A DNA stretch of 64,000 nt from Blautia sp. Its GTDB lineage: Bacteria > Bacillota > Clostridia > Lachnospirales > Lachnospiraceae. Both the position numbers and the translations under genes were made by a program. Below the pieces are notes generated by a model. It ran no database searches. It worked only from the letters and a program-made list of their open reading frames with translations, and was not told where the DNA came from. The stretch lies in the NCBI GenBank assembly GCA_017463155.1, contig JAFTPT010000020.1, forward strand, positions 1-64,000, written 5' to 3'. Shown here one piece after another: positions 33,756 to 43,695 of this stretch. Numbering within the stretch: the stretch's first letter is position 1; the number at the start of each line of letters is the position of its first letter.

Positions 33756-35558
33756 ATGAAAAAACTCATGCATTATCTGCTGCGATGCTTCCTGTTTATA
33801 CTCATCACGGCGGCAGAATACCTGCAGCTTCAGTATAGCTCGGTTCCCTATATCAGGGAGGTATTCCGGACGGACGTCCGGTATCTGGCCGTCAATCTGC
33901 TGATCATCGCCTCGGTCAATCTGCTGCTTGCGGTCATTCTCCAGAGTATGACCATTTCCGTGGCCGTCAGCAGCGTGCTTTTCACGCTCTGGGCGGTCGC
34001 AAACTACTTTGTGATCGAATACCATGGAAGTCCTTTGTTTCCAAGTGAATTCGTGAATGCAGGAGCGGCGGTGGATGTGAGCAGCGGCTATTCGCTGCAT
34101 ATGAACCGGACGATCCTGTACCTTTTGCTCGTTTTTGCGGCAGAAGTCATTCTGGTTGTCCTCCTTCATCTGCTTTTTCGCGGCACCGGGATCTTTCATC
34201 TCTCCAGGCTCCTCGTAAGGCTTCTGCTGCTTTGCGCCTGTGTTCTCGGCTGCTGGCTGTGCCTGTACAGCCCCTATAAGATCAAAAAGAAGACAGCCAT
34301 TACATTCTCATGGTCCGATGGGATCAAGGGCTTCGGATTCGGGATCTGTGCGGTGGAGGATGCGGAGATGGCACTGTTTCCATACAAGATGCCGGAGGGC
34401 TATTCTGTACAGGCTGTTCCGGAGGAACCGGAAGCGAAAGCAGGACGAATTCCTGCGGATCAGTATCCGGACGTGATCCTGATCCTGAATGAGACCTTCT
34501 GCGATCTCGACATCTACACGGATCTTCAACCGGACAAAGATTATCTGGCGGATTTTTACGGGATCGACAACGCCGTATACGGGCATGCCATTACGCCCAG
34601 GGAGGGCGGCGGAACCAACAATTCCGAATATGAACTCCTGACCGCCAATTCCCTTTACCTGATCCGGAATTCCGCACCCTTTAATTTTGTGGATTTCAGT
34701 AAGGCCGACAATCACGCGGTCACATATTTCCATCAGCTTGGCTACGACACCTATGCCATGCATTACGGGGTGCCGGGAACCTATTCGAGAAACAAGGCCT
34801 ATAAGGATATGGGATTTGACCATATCACGCTCGGGAAGGACTCTTTTTCCTATCACGGTAAAAACGGAAATCGTTCCTGCCTGGATTCCGACAATTATCA
34901 TGACCTGACGGACCAGTACGAGGCCGGCGGGGACGCTCCCCGCTTCATGTATCTTCTGACGTTGCAGAATCATGTCGGGTGGGAGCAGAATGAGGATTCC
35001 CTGGATACGGTCCATACCGGCGTCGATTTCGGGGACCTGACAGACGATATCAATGAATACATGAGTACGATCGAGCTGTCAGCCCATGCCTTCCGGAAGC
35101 TTACAGAATACTTTGAAACGGTCGACCGTCCCGTGATCGTCTGCATGGTGGGAGACCACGCGCCATCCTTCATCAAGGATCTTCCCTGCGGACAGGACTA
35201 TACCGAAGAGGAAGCCGCCATGGCCAGACGCACCGTTCCCTATGTCATCTGGTCGAACAGGAAGCTTTCTTATCCCGAAAATACCGGATACGCCTCCATG
35301 ACAGACCTTCTGCCGCTCATCGCGGAAAGCGCGGGACTTCCCGAATCCGCTTATTATCGAATGATCCTTACCCTCCGGGACACACTGCCGGTACGGACAA
35401 GCTACGGAAGGTACAGGACGACGGAGGGAGAGATCGGTATCTTTAAAAAGTCCTCCCCCTACTATGACCTGCTGCAGAAATACTATTATCTGGAATACAA
35501 TGGACTGCGGGCCGGGAACGACTACCTGCGGGACGCTTTTCTGCCGCCTGTTGGCTGA
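33756..35558 (+). CDS. LTA-synthase family phosphoglycerol transferase
   Basis: Membrane protein of 600 residues: about five N-terminal transmembrane helices (1-200), then an extracellular sulfatase-fold domain. Active-site features are visible as ILILNETFCDLD (metal-binding Glu), EGGGTNNSEYELL where the Thr corresponds to the LtaS nucleophile, and VGDHAPSF with the metal-binding His. The role is transfer of glycerol-phosphate (or a similar group) to a surface polymer. ATG 33756 has AAGGAG upstream. The NNSE variant of the nucleophile loop differs from KTSDSE in Staphylococcus LtaS, so the substrate may differ. Confidence 0.87.
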   Translation: MKKLMHYLLRCFLFILITAAEYLQLQYSSVPYIREVFRTDVRYLAVNLLIIASVNLLLAVILQSMTISVAVSSVLFTLWAVANYFVIEYHGSPLFPSEFVNAGAAVDVSSGYSLHMNRTILYLLLVFAAEVILVVLLHLLFRGTGIFHLSRLLVRLLLLCACVLGCWLCLYSPYKIKKKTAITFSWSDGIKGFGFGICAVEDAEMALFPYKMPEGYSVQAVPEEPEAKAGRIPADQYPDVILILNETFCDLDIYTDLQPDKDYLADFYGIDNAVYGHAITPREGGGTNNSEYELLTANSLYLIRNSAPFNFVDFSKADNHAVTYFHQLGYDTYAMHYGVPGTYSRNKAYKDMGFDHITLGKDSFSYHGKNGNRSCLDSDNYHDLTDQYEAGGDAPRFMYLLTLQNHVGWEQNEDSLDTVHTGVDFGDLTDDINEYMSTIELSAHAFRKLTEYFETVDRPVIVCMVGDHAPSFIKDLPCGQDYTEEEAAMARRTVPYVIWSNRKLSYPENTGYASMTDLLPLIAESAGLPESAYYRMILTLRDTLPVRTSYGRYRTTEGEIGIFKKSSPYYDLLQKYYYLEYNGLRAGNDYLRDAFLPPVG

Positions 35559-35565
35559 ATCGTTC

Positions 35566-35594
35566 TTGACGGAAATTATCCCAAATGATATGAT
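35566..35594 (+). promoter_or_regulatory. Predicted promoter of the CBS/CorC gene
   Basis: TTGACG, 17 bp, TATGAT, beginning 8 bp after the LTA-synthase-like gene and about 40 bp before the next start. Confidence 0.6.
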
Positions 35595-35630
35595 AAAAAG
35601 AGTGTATTTACTGCTTTAGGAGTTAACTGT

Positions 35631-36929
35631 ATGGAGGATGGAAACCTGTCGTTTCTGTGTGTGGCCATCTGGCTGCTTCTCTTGTGGCTGAACGGCATCC
35701 TGTACGGATTTGCCGCGGCCATGCAGAATATCAATGAGACGGAAGTGGAAAGACGTGCCAAGGAGGGTGATAAAGCGTCCGGGCAGCTTTTGCGGCTTCT
35801 CGAGAAGCCGGTTCGCTATATCAACGCGATCCCGGTCATGGTCATGACCGCCGGAATCACCTTCGGCGTATTTCTGTTTCCCGGCGCTGTTTATCTTCTT
35901 CAGGAACACGTGCCGCGGCCGGCCGCGGTGGTTCTCGTGATCCTCATTGCCGTCATCCTTACCGCCGGTATCGGGATCCTTGCGTTCCGGCGGGTCGGAC
36001 GTGGAAGACCAGAACGTTTTGCCTGTCGTTATGTCCGCCTGGTGTGGCCCGTGACGCAGGTGCTTTATCCGCTGACCATGCTGATCAGCTGGATCTCACG
36101 GATCGCGGCAAGACCATTCGGGATCACGATGAACGAGATCCAGGATGCCGTCACCGAGGAAGAGATCATCTCCATGGTCGATGAAGCGCATGAGCAGGGC
36201 GTCATCGAAGAGAACGAAGCCGAGATGATCCAGAACATCATGGCCTTCAATGAGACGGAAGCCGGCGATATCATGACGCACCGGAAGAACATCGTCGGAT
36301 TTGAGGAGACGGTCCTCCTGCAGGAGATGGTCGACATCATGCTGGAGGAAGGCAACTCCAGATATCCGGTCTTCCGGGAGAATATCGACAACATCATCGG
36401 TATCGTCCACTACAAGGATGCACTCAAGTTCCTTACAAAGAATCCATGGGCGAAATTCAAAGCCCTGAAGGAGCTTCCCGGCCTGATCCGGGAGGCGGCG
36501 TTCATCCCCGAGACCAGAGGCATCGGGGACCTGTTCCACACCATGCAGGCTGAGAAGCTTCACATGGCCGTGGTCCTGGATGAGTACGGACAGACGGCCG
36601 GGATCGTCTCCATGGAGGATATCCTGGAGGAGATCGTCGGAGAGATCCTCGATGAATACGACGAGGACGAGGTGCAGATCCGTACCCAGGTCGATAATTC
36701 CGTCGTGATCGACGGACTTACCAAACTGGAGGATGTGGAGGAAGAGCTCGGCATCCGGTTCGGCGACTGTGATTTTGAGACGCTGAACGGAGTGCTCACT
36801 TCCATTCTGGGACATATCCCCACCGCCAGGGATCTTGACAAAGAGGTCGAGGCCGGCGGGTACAGGTTCCATATATTATCCCTTGGGAACAAGACCATCG
36901 GGAAAGTAAAAGCAGAAAAGATCAACTGA
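35631..36929 (+). CDS. CNNM/CorC-like hemolysin-family CBS-domain membrane protein
   Basis: 432 residues: an N-terminal DUF21/CNNM-type membrane domain with three to four helices (1-150), a CBS pair (around [12 protein letters not shown] and [22 protein letters not shown]) and a C-terminal CorC_HlyC FAD-like domain ([17 protein letters not shown]). The family is linked to magnesium export or sodium-coupled ion homeostasis, despite the old name hemolysin. AGGAGTT precedes the ATG. yebC follows after 28 bp and may be co-transcribed. Confidence 0.9.
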   Translation: MEDGNLSFLCVAIWLLLLWLNGILYGFAAAMQNINETEVERRAKEGDKASGQLLRLLEKPVRYINAIPVMVMTAGITFGVFLFPGAVYLLQEHVPRPAAVVLVILIAVILTAGIGILAFRRVGRGRPERFACRYVRLVWPVTQVLYPLTMLISWISRIAARPFGITMNEIQDAVTEEEIISMVDEAHEQGVIEENEAEMIQNIMAFNETEAGDIMTHRKNIVGFEETVLLQEMVDIMLEEGNSRYPVFRENIDNIIGIVHYKDALKFLTKNPWAKFKALKELPGLIREAAFIPETRGIGDLFHTMQAEKLHMAVVLDEYGQTAGIVSMEDILEEIVGEILDEYDEDEVQIRTQVDNSVVIDGLTKLEDVEEELGIRFGDCDFETLNGVLTSILGHIPTARDLDKEVEAGGYRFHILSLGNKTIGKVKAEKIN

Positions 36930-36957
36930 CCAAAAAACAACAAGAAGGAGAAGGAGT

Positions 36958-37686
36958 ATGTCAGGACATTCAAAATTTGCCAACATAAAGCACAAAAAGG
37001 AGAAAAACGACGCAAAGAAGGGCAAGATCTTTACCGTCATCGGCCGTGAGATCGTCATGGCTGTCAAGGCCGGAGGCCCGGATCCCGCGAACAACAGCAA
37101 GCTTCGTGACGTGATCGCAAAGGCTAAAGCCAACAATATGCCGAACGACACCATCGACCGCGGCATCAAAAAAGCGGCTGGCGCCGACTCGGCCGACAGC
37201 TACGAGAAGGCGGTCTATGAAGGCTACGGTCCCAACGGCGTCGCGATCATCGTGGAGACCCTGACGGACAACAAGAACCGTACGGCCGGAAACGTCCGCA
37301 GTGCTTTTACCAAGGGCAACGGCAGTATCGGTACCCAGGGGTGCGTCTCCTTCATGTTTGACCAGAAGGGGCAGATCATCATCGATAAAGAAGAATGCGA
37401 GATGGATGCCGACGAGCTGATGATGGTGGCTCTCGACGCAGGCGCGGAGGATTTCAGTGAGGAGGAAGACAGCTATGAGGTGCTGACGGCTCCGGATGAC
37501 TTCAGTGCCGTCCGCGAAGCCCTGGAGGCGGCAAATGTACCGCTTCTGGAGGCACAGGTAGCCATGATCCCCCAGACCTACGTGGAGCTTACCGATGAGA
37601 AGGCGATCAAGGACCTGCAGAAGACCCTGGACCTTCTGGATGACGACGATGACGTCACGGACGTCTGGCATAACTGGGACGAATGA
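36958..37686 (+). CDS. yebC: YebC/TACO1 family translation factor
   Basis: The 242-residue protein starts with the family signature [20 protein letters not shown] and keeps [15 protein letters not shown] and the acidic C-terminal [10 protein letters not shown]. The family was first described as transcriptional regulators; YebC proteins are now reported to help ribosomes through proline-rich stretches. That would suit the many Pro-rich surface proteins in this window (inference). An AAGGAGAAGGAG ribosome-binding site is directly upstream. Confidence 0.94.
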   Translation: MSGHSKFANIKHKKEKNDAKKGKIFTVIGREIVMAVKAGGPDPANNSKLRDVIAKAKANNMPNDTIDRGIKKAAGADSADSYEKAVYEGYGPNGVAIIVETLTDNKNRTAGNVRSAFTKGNGSIGTQGCVSFMFDQKGQIIIDKEECEMDADELMMVALDAGAEDFSEEEDSYEVLTAPDDFSAVREALEAANVPLLEAQVAMIPQTYVELTDEKAIKDLQKTLDLLDDDDDVTDVWHNWDE

Positions 37687-37734
37687 TCCCGATCGATCAA
37701 AACAGAATATCATAATGGGATCCAGTGCCGGAAA

Positions 37735-37930
37735 AGGTCATAGGGCTTTTTCGGGTAAAAGGGAATCAGGTGAAAATCCTGAGCGATCCGGTCACTGTGA
37801 GCGGGGAGTATCCTGAAACCACCACTTCGGAATTCATTCCGGGGAAGGGGAAAAGGCCATTGTGCAAGTCATGAGAAGGCCAGGTACGGGATATGAAGAT
37901 CTGCGAGTCAGGAAACCTGCTGGCTCTCTG
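37735..37930 (+). promoter_or_regulatory. Cobalamin riboswitch
   Basis: Hallmark segments occur in order: GGGAATCAGGTGAAAATCC from 37761, GGTCACTGTGAGCGGGGA about 30 nt later, AAGTCATGAGAAGGCCAGG from 37866, and the B12 box GCGAGTCAGGAAACCTGC ending at 37920. An intrinsic terminator (37989-38025) sits between aptamer and gene, so control is probably by premature termination when cobalamin is bound. Controlled genes are 38077-44793. The exact 5' edge is uncertain. Confidence 0.93.
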
Positions 37931-37988
37931 TGATACGCTTCCGATGAAAGCAGAACTCACAGCCGGGAATGGTTCAACTGGATCATCT

Positions 37989-38025
37989 GAAAAGGCGTCT
38001 GCTTTTGCAGGCGCCTTTTCTTTTG
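37989..38025 (+). terminator. Riboswitch expression platform: intrinsic terminator
   Basis: A 14-bp stem (GAAAAGGCGTCTGC with GCAGGCGCCTTTTC, one wobble) with TTTT loop and trailing TTTT, 50 bp upstream of the first gene of the uptake operon. Confidence 0.88.
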
Positions 38026-38076
38026 AAATCGGGTGCTTTCCATGTACCGGCTTAAAAGAAAAAGGAGATGAACGCT

Positions 38077-41000
38077 ATGAAACGAAAGAAACTGCTAGCC
38101 ATCGTACTCGCAGCAGCCATGATGACCGTACCGGTCCTGCCGGCATTCTCCGAAGAAAATGCCACACAGGTGAAGACCGAAGCAACAGACAATAGCAGCA
38201 CCGGAACAGTAAAAGAAAAGTCCGCCGAACAGCAGAATACAGCCCAGCAGCAGACTGCTTCACAGACACCGCAGGCAGCCCCCGCGGCCCCGCAGCAGAG
38301 TACACCGGCAGAACCGCAGAAGGCTCCCGAGCAGCCTGCAGCACAGCCGCAGCCTGAACAGCCCGAAGCACAGTCACAGACAGAGAAGCCCGAAGCACAG
38401 GCGCCGGCAGAACAGCCGCAGGATACGGCCGTATCAGAGGAGACGACTCCTGCCGAAGGACCGGAAGCATCCCAGGAGAATGCGGACGGTGAGACCGCCG
38501 CTCCCGCAGAAGAGCAGACGCCGGCCATCGAAGAGACGGAAGCCCCGGCAGAAGAAGCGGCACCTGCCGAGGAAGAGAAAAAAGAAGAAAAAGAAAAGGA
38601 TAAGGAAGTCAAGGAGACCGGCACGCCGGAAGTCTTTGTAAGCGATACCCCTGTGGACAACAGCACGACGCTTGCGGACGGCACCTACACGCCGGAAGGC
38701 TTCTCCTTCAGCGCCGTCAAGAGCGGCACTGCGTCCGCCAGCTGCAGCACGGTCAAGGTGTCCGGCGGCAAGGCCACGGCCGTTCTTTCGATCAACAGTG
38801 CCGGCAAGGTCGTACATGCCGTCAAGTGGAACGGCGGAAGCAAATCCTTCGAGGTGGAAAACCCGACGGCGGAGGTCCCCGTAGACCTGAATACCGCTAA
38901 TGATCTGGCGCTCAATGTCGACATGGGTACCAGCGGCCGTACCACCGATGCGTCCTATACATTTACCGTGACGCTGACCGAAACGTCCGCAACACCGACT
39001 CCGACCGAAGCACCGACGCCCACGCCCACCGAGGAGCCGGAGCCTGAGAAGGCTGCTCCCGTGGAAGGCGATGACGGCGTGACCGTCACCAAGGAAGGCG
39101 ATACGGCCGCCTACGGCATGTTCAGCCCGACTTCTTCTTCCATCAAGGATAACGGAGATACCATCACGGTATCGATCACCTCCAACAAAAAGACCTACAG
39201 CAAGGTCTATGTCGGAACGGTCAGTGATTACAATGACGGAAAAGACGGAACGATGGTTGAAGGCGTCCCGAACACCGACGGCACCTTCAATTTCACCTTT
39301 ACTCTGCCGGCATCGGCCCGCGGCACCAGCGTGTCCATCACGCCTGTCAAACCGGACGGCGACGCCAACTCAAACTCTCTGGTAATGAACATCCCGGCGG
39401 CGGATGAACCCGAACCGACTGCCACACCGACCCCCGAAGCGACGAGTACGCCGACTCCGGCCCCGGAGAAGGAGTATGAAAACGTCAACATCGTCAAGGA
39501 TGACGACACGACCTATGCCATGATCGGTGTCGACAGCGATTCCTCCAAGGCGGTCATGTCCGGCGATGAGGTGGAAATCACCTATACGACCACAAGGGCA
39601 AATTATGACGGTCTTTTCCTGGGTACCAACGAGACCGAGAGCAAGACGCCGGTCATCGAGGGAACCGTAAGCGAAGACGGCACGCACTACACCTTTGTCT
39701 TCAAAGTATCCAAGGATGACCTCGGAAAGCGGATCCCGGTCTGCCTGAAGAACGCCGGCAAGGATGCTTTCTACAGCAAACAGCAGCTGTATCTGACGAT
39801 CCCAAAGACGGCGGAGCCTGAACCGACCGCGACGCCGACCCCGGAACCGAGCGAGACGCCGACGCCTACACCTGAGCCGACCGAGACACCGACCCCGACG
39901 CCCACCAAGGCACCTGTGACGGACATCGAAGACGGAATCTATGAAGCCAACGTGACAACGAACGCATCCATGTTCAAGGTCGTCAAGTGCGTCCTCACCA
40001 AAAAGGACGGTAAAATGACGGCCGTGCTGACGCTCAGCGGCACCGGTTATGACTATCTGTATCCGGGCACGGATGCGGAGGCCGGCAGTGCTGACAAATC
40101 ATCCTGGATCCCCTTTGATGTAGCCGAGGACGGAACCTATACCTATGAGGTACCGATCACCGCGCTGGATACCGAGATCCCGATCGCTTCCCATTCCCAG
40201 CGTCAGGACAAATGGTACGCCCGTACCATCACGCTGGATTCCGAGACACTCCGCAGACTGGACGGCGATGAGCCTGCACCGACTGCGACGCCGACCCCGA
40301 CGCCCACGCCTGCACCTACCTATAAGCCGACCACTGGCGGCGGCACCAGTGCCGTGGATTCCTCCACGAAGCTTGCCGACGGCATCTACAAGCCCGACAG
40401 CTTCAGCTGGAGCGGTGGTTCCGGACGAATGAAAGGCATCAGCTGCACACAGATCCGTGTGAGCGGCGGACATGCCTATGCAACGATCGTATTCAACAGC
40501 AGCCATATCGGCTATGTCAAGGCCAGCGGAAGCACCTATTACGGAAGCGGCGGCTCCTTTGAGATTCCTGTCAGGCTGAACGCCAACAACCGGATCCTTG
40601 CCATGACCACGGCCATGTCCCAGCCTCATGAGGTTGCCTACACCCTGTATATCGGCCTGAACGCGGCGAAGACCGCGGATGAGAAGGCGGATGAGGACAA
40701 GAATGCTAACGAGGATCTGAAGAAAGACGATACCGCACCGGAAGTGGCCGGCCTCACCTATGTAGGCACCAGCCAGGAAAAATCCGCGAAGTATTTCCGC
40801 CTGCATTACTACAACGACGGTTTCCGTATTCTCGAGATCGATACCCTGGATGACAATGGTGATGTCTTCAAGGATGCAGCAGATGTTCCTGCTACGACCG
40901 ACACGGCAGCGAATGATTCCCTTTATGATGGAGAGATTCTTACATACCTGCTGGCACCGGAAGGCAAAGACCTGCCGGCCGGCGTCGACAAGTCCATGAT

Positions 41001-41373
41001 CGTCGTGACCATTCCTGTCTCCAATGCCTTTACGGCTTCGGCGGACATCACAGACCTGATCACCTCCCTCGGAGCGGACGAGAAGGTTCCGGAATCCGGA
41101 AGCCTCGTGGACCTGGTCTTCCGTGACCTGGTGACCGGACATAACGATCTTCTGATCGCACCGGCTTCCATCGTTGGAGAAGAGGCGGAGGATGAGACCT
41201 CTGTGAACAAGATCCAGGAGCTGGGCGATGCGCTGAGCCTTCTTAAGATCCCGATGATCCTGGACCGCTCCGCGGATGAAAAAGAAGAAGCCGGCAGCAA
41301 AGAATGGGCGAGAGTTTACGGTACCTTGTTCGGAGCAGAAGAAAAAGCCGAAGAGCTTCTGAAGAACAACTGA
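38077..41373 (+). CDS. Riboswitch-controlled secreted multi-module protein with half periplasmic-binding domain (putative corrinoid capture protein)
   Basis: 1,098 residues. Signal peptide (KRKKLLAIVLAAAMM, then PAFS) followed by a long Pro/Gln/Glu-rich stretch (to about 190). Five Ig-like modules separated by Thr/Pro linkers follow. Modules at about 194-303 and 757-864 resemble each other (STxLADGxYxP and YTLYIGL/YTFTVTL ends). Modules at about 335-441 and 466-578 resemble each other. One at 613-731 holds YDYLYPGTDAEA. Residues from about 885 match the N-terminal lobe of the next gene's binding protein (TAPEVAGLTY; YLLAPEGKDLPAGVDKS; EWARVYGTLFGAE) and then stop, so the second lobe is absent. 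No anchor is visible. Function is inferred from riboswitch and operon. AAAGGAG supports ATG 38077. Confidence 0.85.
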   Translation: MKRKKLLAIVLAAAMMTVPVLPAFSEENATQVKTEATDNSSTGTVKEKSAEQQNTAQQQTASQTPQAAPAAPQQSTPAEPQKAPEQPAAQPQPEQPEAQSQTEKPEAQAPAEQPQDTAVSEETTPAEGPEASQENADGETAAPAEEQTPAIEETEAPAEEAAPAEEEKKEEKEKDKEVKETGTPEVFVSDTPVDNSTTLADGTYTPEGFSFSAVKSGTASASCSTVKVSGGKATAVLSINSAGKVVHAVKWNGGSKSFEVENPTAEVPVDLNTANDLALNVDMGTSGRTTDASYTFTVTLTETSATPTPTEAPTPTPTEEPEPEKAAPVEGDDGVTVTKEGDTAAYGMFSPTSSSIKDNGDTITVSITSNKKTYSKVYVGTVSDYNDGKDGTMVEGVPNTDGTFNFTFTLPASARGTSVSITPVKPDGDANSNSLVMNIPAADEPEPTATPTPEATSTPTPAPEKEYENVNIVKDDDTTYAMIGVDSDSSKAVMSGDEVEITYTTTRANYDGLFLGTNETESKTPVIEGTVSEDGTHYTFVFKVSKDDLGKRIPVCLKNAGKDAFYSKQQLYLTIPKTAEPEPTATPTPEPSETPTPTPEPTETPTPTPTKAPVTDIEDGIYEANVTTNASMFKVVKCVLTKKDGKMTAVLTLSGTGYDYLYPGTDAEAGSADKSSWIPFDVAEDGTYTYEVPITALDTEIPIASHSQRQDKWYARTITLDSETLRRLDGDEPAPTATPTPTPTPAPTYKPTTGGGTSAVDSSTKLADGIYKPDSFSWSGGSGRMKGISCTQIRVSGGHAYATIVFNSSHIGYVKASGSTYYGSGGSFEIPVRLNANNRILAMTTAMSQPHEVAYTLYIGLNAAKTADEKADEDKNANEDLKKDDTAPEVAGLTYVGTSQEKSAKYFRLHYYNDGFRILEIDTLDDNGDVFKDAADVPATTDTAANDSLYDGEILTYLLAPEGKDLPAGVDKSMIVVTIPVSNAFTASADITDLITSLGADEKVPESGSLVDLVFRDLVTGHNDLLIAPASIVGEEAEDETSVNKIQELGDALSLLKIPMILDRSADEKEEAGSKEWARVYGTLFGAEEKAEELLKNN

Positions 41374-41401
41374 GAAAGCATTGTCCCGAAAAGGAGAAAT
41401 G

Positions 41402-42607
41402 ATGAATATCCGATTTACAAAAAAGAACGGCAGGAGGGCGGCGGCGTTCGCCCTCGCCGCCGTACTGACGCTCGGCGGCTCGGTCTTCGGACCGGCCGCC
41501 TATGCGGAGGAAGAGGAACTGGATGAGGTTTCCGTCACGGCCGACGTGGACCGCACAGCGCCTGAGATTGACGGCCTGACCTACGAGTCCACCATGGAAC
41601 TGACATACGCGGACCGCTTTGACGTATTCTATTATGAAGGCGGCTACAAATTTATCCGCGTTTATGACGGGTCGGACTACCTGCTCGTGCCGGAAGGCGC
41701 TGAAGCTCCGGCGGGCCTTTCTTCGGACGTCCGCGTCCTGTACGCGCCGCTTACCAACATCTATCTGGCAGCCACCTCCGCGATGGCGCTCTTTGACTCC
41801 ATCGACGCGCTGGACACCATCCGTCTCTCCGCGCTGAACGCGGATGGATGGTACATCGACAATGCAGTCACGGCGATGGAGAACGGAGATATCCTGTTCG
41901 CCGGCAAATACAGTGAGCCGGACTATGAGCTTCTGATCAACGAGAACTGTTCCGTGGCTATCGAGTCCACGATGATCCTGCATACCCCGAAGGTGCAGGA
42001 GATGATCGAAAACATGGGCATCCCGGTCTTTATCGACCGGTCCAGCTATGAGAGCCATCCTCTCGGCCGGACCGAGTGGGTCCGTCTCTACGGTGCTCTC
42101 GTCGGTAAGGAAGACCAGGCGGCCGCCTTCTTCGAGGACCAGGCGAAGGTCATGTCCGACCTGAAGGATTTCCCGAATACCGAAAAGACCGTCGCTTTCT
42201 TCTTTATGAGTACGGACGGTTCGGTGGTCGTCAGGCGTCCCGAGGATTACATTCCCAAGATGATTGAGATCGCCGGAGGGCGCTATGTCCTCACGGATCT
42301 GGAAGTGGGGGAGACCAAGCGTACATCCGTGTCCATGACGATGGAAGATTTCTACGCCAGGGCGATCGACGCGGATTACCTGATCTACAATTCAACGATC
42401 GACGCACCCGTGAACTCTCTCGACGAGCTTCTGCAGAAGAGTGCCCTGTTCGCCGATTTCAAAGCTGTCAAGGACGGAAACGTCTGGAATGCCGGAAAAT
42501 ACCTGTACCAGGCTACCGACATCGTCGGACAGCTGATCCGGGACATCAACCATATGCTGACGGACGGGGACGAGGCCAACATGATCTTCCTGTCAAAGAT
42601 ACAGTAA
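41402..42607 (+). CDS. btuF: BtuF-like ABC transporter substrate-binding protein
   Basis: 401 residues: an N-terminal signal segment ending near PAAYAEEEE, then a class III (FecB/BtuF-type) binding fold. Recognisable parts are YEGGYKFIRVYDGSDYLLVPE, IGIPVF-like NMGIPVFIDRSS, EWVRLYGALVGKEDQA, VVRRPEDYIPKMIEIAGG and the closing GNVWNAGKYLY. Operon position (riboswitch, permease, ATPase) indicates cobalamin or other corrinoids. No lipobox Cys is present, which is unusual for a Gram-positive binding protein; the signal segment may stay as an anchor. ATG 41402 follows AAAGGAG; 41399 is an alternative. Confidence 0.87.
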   Translation: MNIRFTKKNGRRAAAFALAAVLTLGGSVFGPAAYAEEEELDEVSVTADVDRTAPEIDGLTYESTMELTYADRFDVFYYEGGYKFIRVYDGSDYLLVPEGAEAPAGLSSDVRVLYAPLTNIYLAATSAMALFDSIDALDTIRLSALNADGWYIDNAVTAMENGDILFAGKYSEPDYELLINENCSVAIESTMILHTPKVQEMIENMGIPVFIDRSSYESHPLGRTEWVRLYGALVGKEDQAAAFFEDQAKVMSDLKDFPNTEKTVAFFFMSTDGSVVVRRPEDYIPKMIEIAGGRYVLTDLEVGETKRTSVSMTMEDFYARAIDADYLIYNSTIDAPVNSLDELLQKSALFADFKAVKDGNVWNAGKYLYQATDIVGQLIRDINHMLTDGDEANMIFLSKIQ

Positions 42608-42633
42608 TGCGTTTTATTGCAAGAGGATAACCT

Positions 42634-43692
42634 ATGTCTAACCAAGCTGCTGAAGGCCGCACAAGCTTTCACATGGAAAACTTTAAAAGAAGGACCAGGT
42701 ATACGGTCGTGTTTGTGGTCCTGATCCTGGCTGCCTTCGTGATCACGGTGCTGAACATCAATACCGGTTCCACCAACATTCCGGTCGGACGGATCCTGTC
42801 GATCATATTCAAGGGAACCGGGGATCCGACCGAGTACAATATCATCTGGAAGATCCGTCTTCCGAGGGTATTGATGGCAGCGATCCTCGGGGGAGGGCTC
42901 TCCGTATCGGGCTTTCTTCTGCAGACCTTCTTCGGAAATCCGATCGCGGGACCTTTTGTCCTGGGTATTTCCTCCGGAGCCAAGATGCTGGTCGCGCTGA
43001 CCATGATCTATTTCCTGCAGTATTTCGGGTCCGTTTCATCCTACGCGCTGATCATTGCCGCATTTGTAGGAGCACTTATCTCCACGGGCTTTATCCTGCT
43101 GATCTCGCGCCGGATGAAGCATATGGCGACGCTCCTGGTGGCCGGTATCATGATCGGCTACATCTGTTCGGCCGTGACCGATTTTATCGTGACCTTTGCC
43201 GAGGATTCGGACATCGTCAACCTGCACGGCTGGTCGCTCGGAAGCTTTTCCGGCGCCACCTGGGGAAATGTACAGATTTCGGCCGTGATCATCGGCATCA
43301 CGATGATCTGCGCGTTCCTGATGTCCAAGCCCATCGGTGCATACCAGCTGGGCGAAGCCTATGCCCAGAGCCTCGGCGTCAACATCAAGATATTCCGGAT
43401 CATGCTGATCCTCATGTCCAGCGTGCTGTCCGCCTGCGTGACGGCTTTTGCAGGTCCTATCTCCTTTGTCGGCATGGCGGTCCCGCATCTGATCAAGACT
43501 GGACTCAATACCTCCAAGCCGGTCGTCGTGATCCCCGGGATCTTTCTTGGCGGATCCGTGTTCTGTATGATGTGCGATCTGATCGCCCGTACGGCATTTT
43601 CGCCGCTGGAGCTGAACATCAGTACCGTGACGTCGGTCTTCGGCGCGCCGGTCGTGATCGTGATGCTCCTGAACAGGCAGAAAGGACGATGA
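42634..43692 (+). CDS. btuC: FecCD/BtuC-type ABC permease
   Basis: 352 residues, strongly hydrophobic, about ten transmembrane helices. Family motifs are RLPRVLMAAILGGGLSVSGFLLQ, FFGNPIAGPFVLGISSGA, the coupling region GEAYAQSLGVNI and FAGPISFVGMAVPHLI. It forms the channel of the corrinoid importer with the adjacent ATPase. GAGGA lies before ATG 42634. The stop is 3 bp before the ATPase start, so the genes are coupled. Confidence 0.93.
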   Translation: MSNQAAEGRTSFHMENFKRRTRYTVVFVVLILAAFVITVLNINTGSTNIPVGRILSIIFKGTGDPTEYNIIWKIRLPRVLMAAILGGGLSVSGFLLQTFFGNPIAGPFVLGISSGAKMLVALTMIYFLQYFGSVSSYALIIAAFVGALISTGFILLISRRMKHMATLLVAGIMIGYICSAVTDFIVTFAEDSDIVNLHGWSLGSFSGATWGNVQISAVIIGITMICAFLMSKPIGAYQLGEAYAQSLGVNIKIFRIMLILMSSVLSACVTAFAGPISFVGMAVPHLIKTGLNTSKPVVVIPGIFLGGSVFCMMCDLIARTAFSPLELNISTVTSVFGAPVVIVMLLNRQKGR

Positions 43693-43695
43693 CCG

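Noticed and set aside
38230-38600. Tandem repeat tract
   Set aside because: Coding Pro/Gln/Glu-rich spacer after the signal peptide of the 1,098-residue protein, not a separate element.
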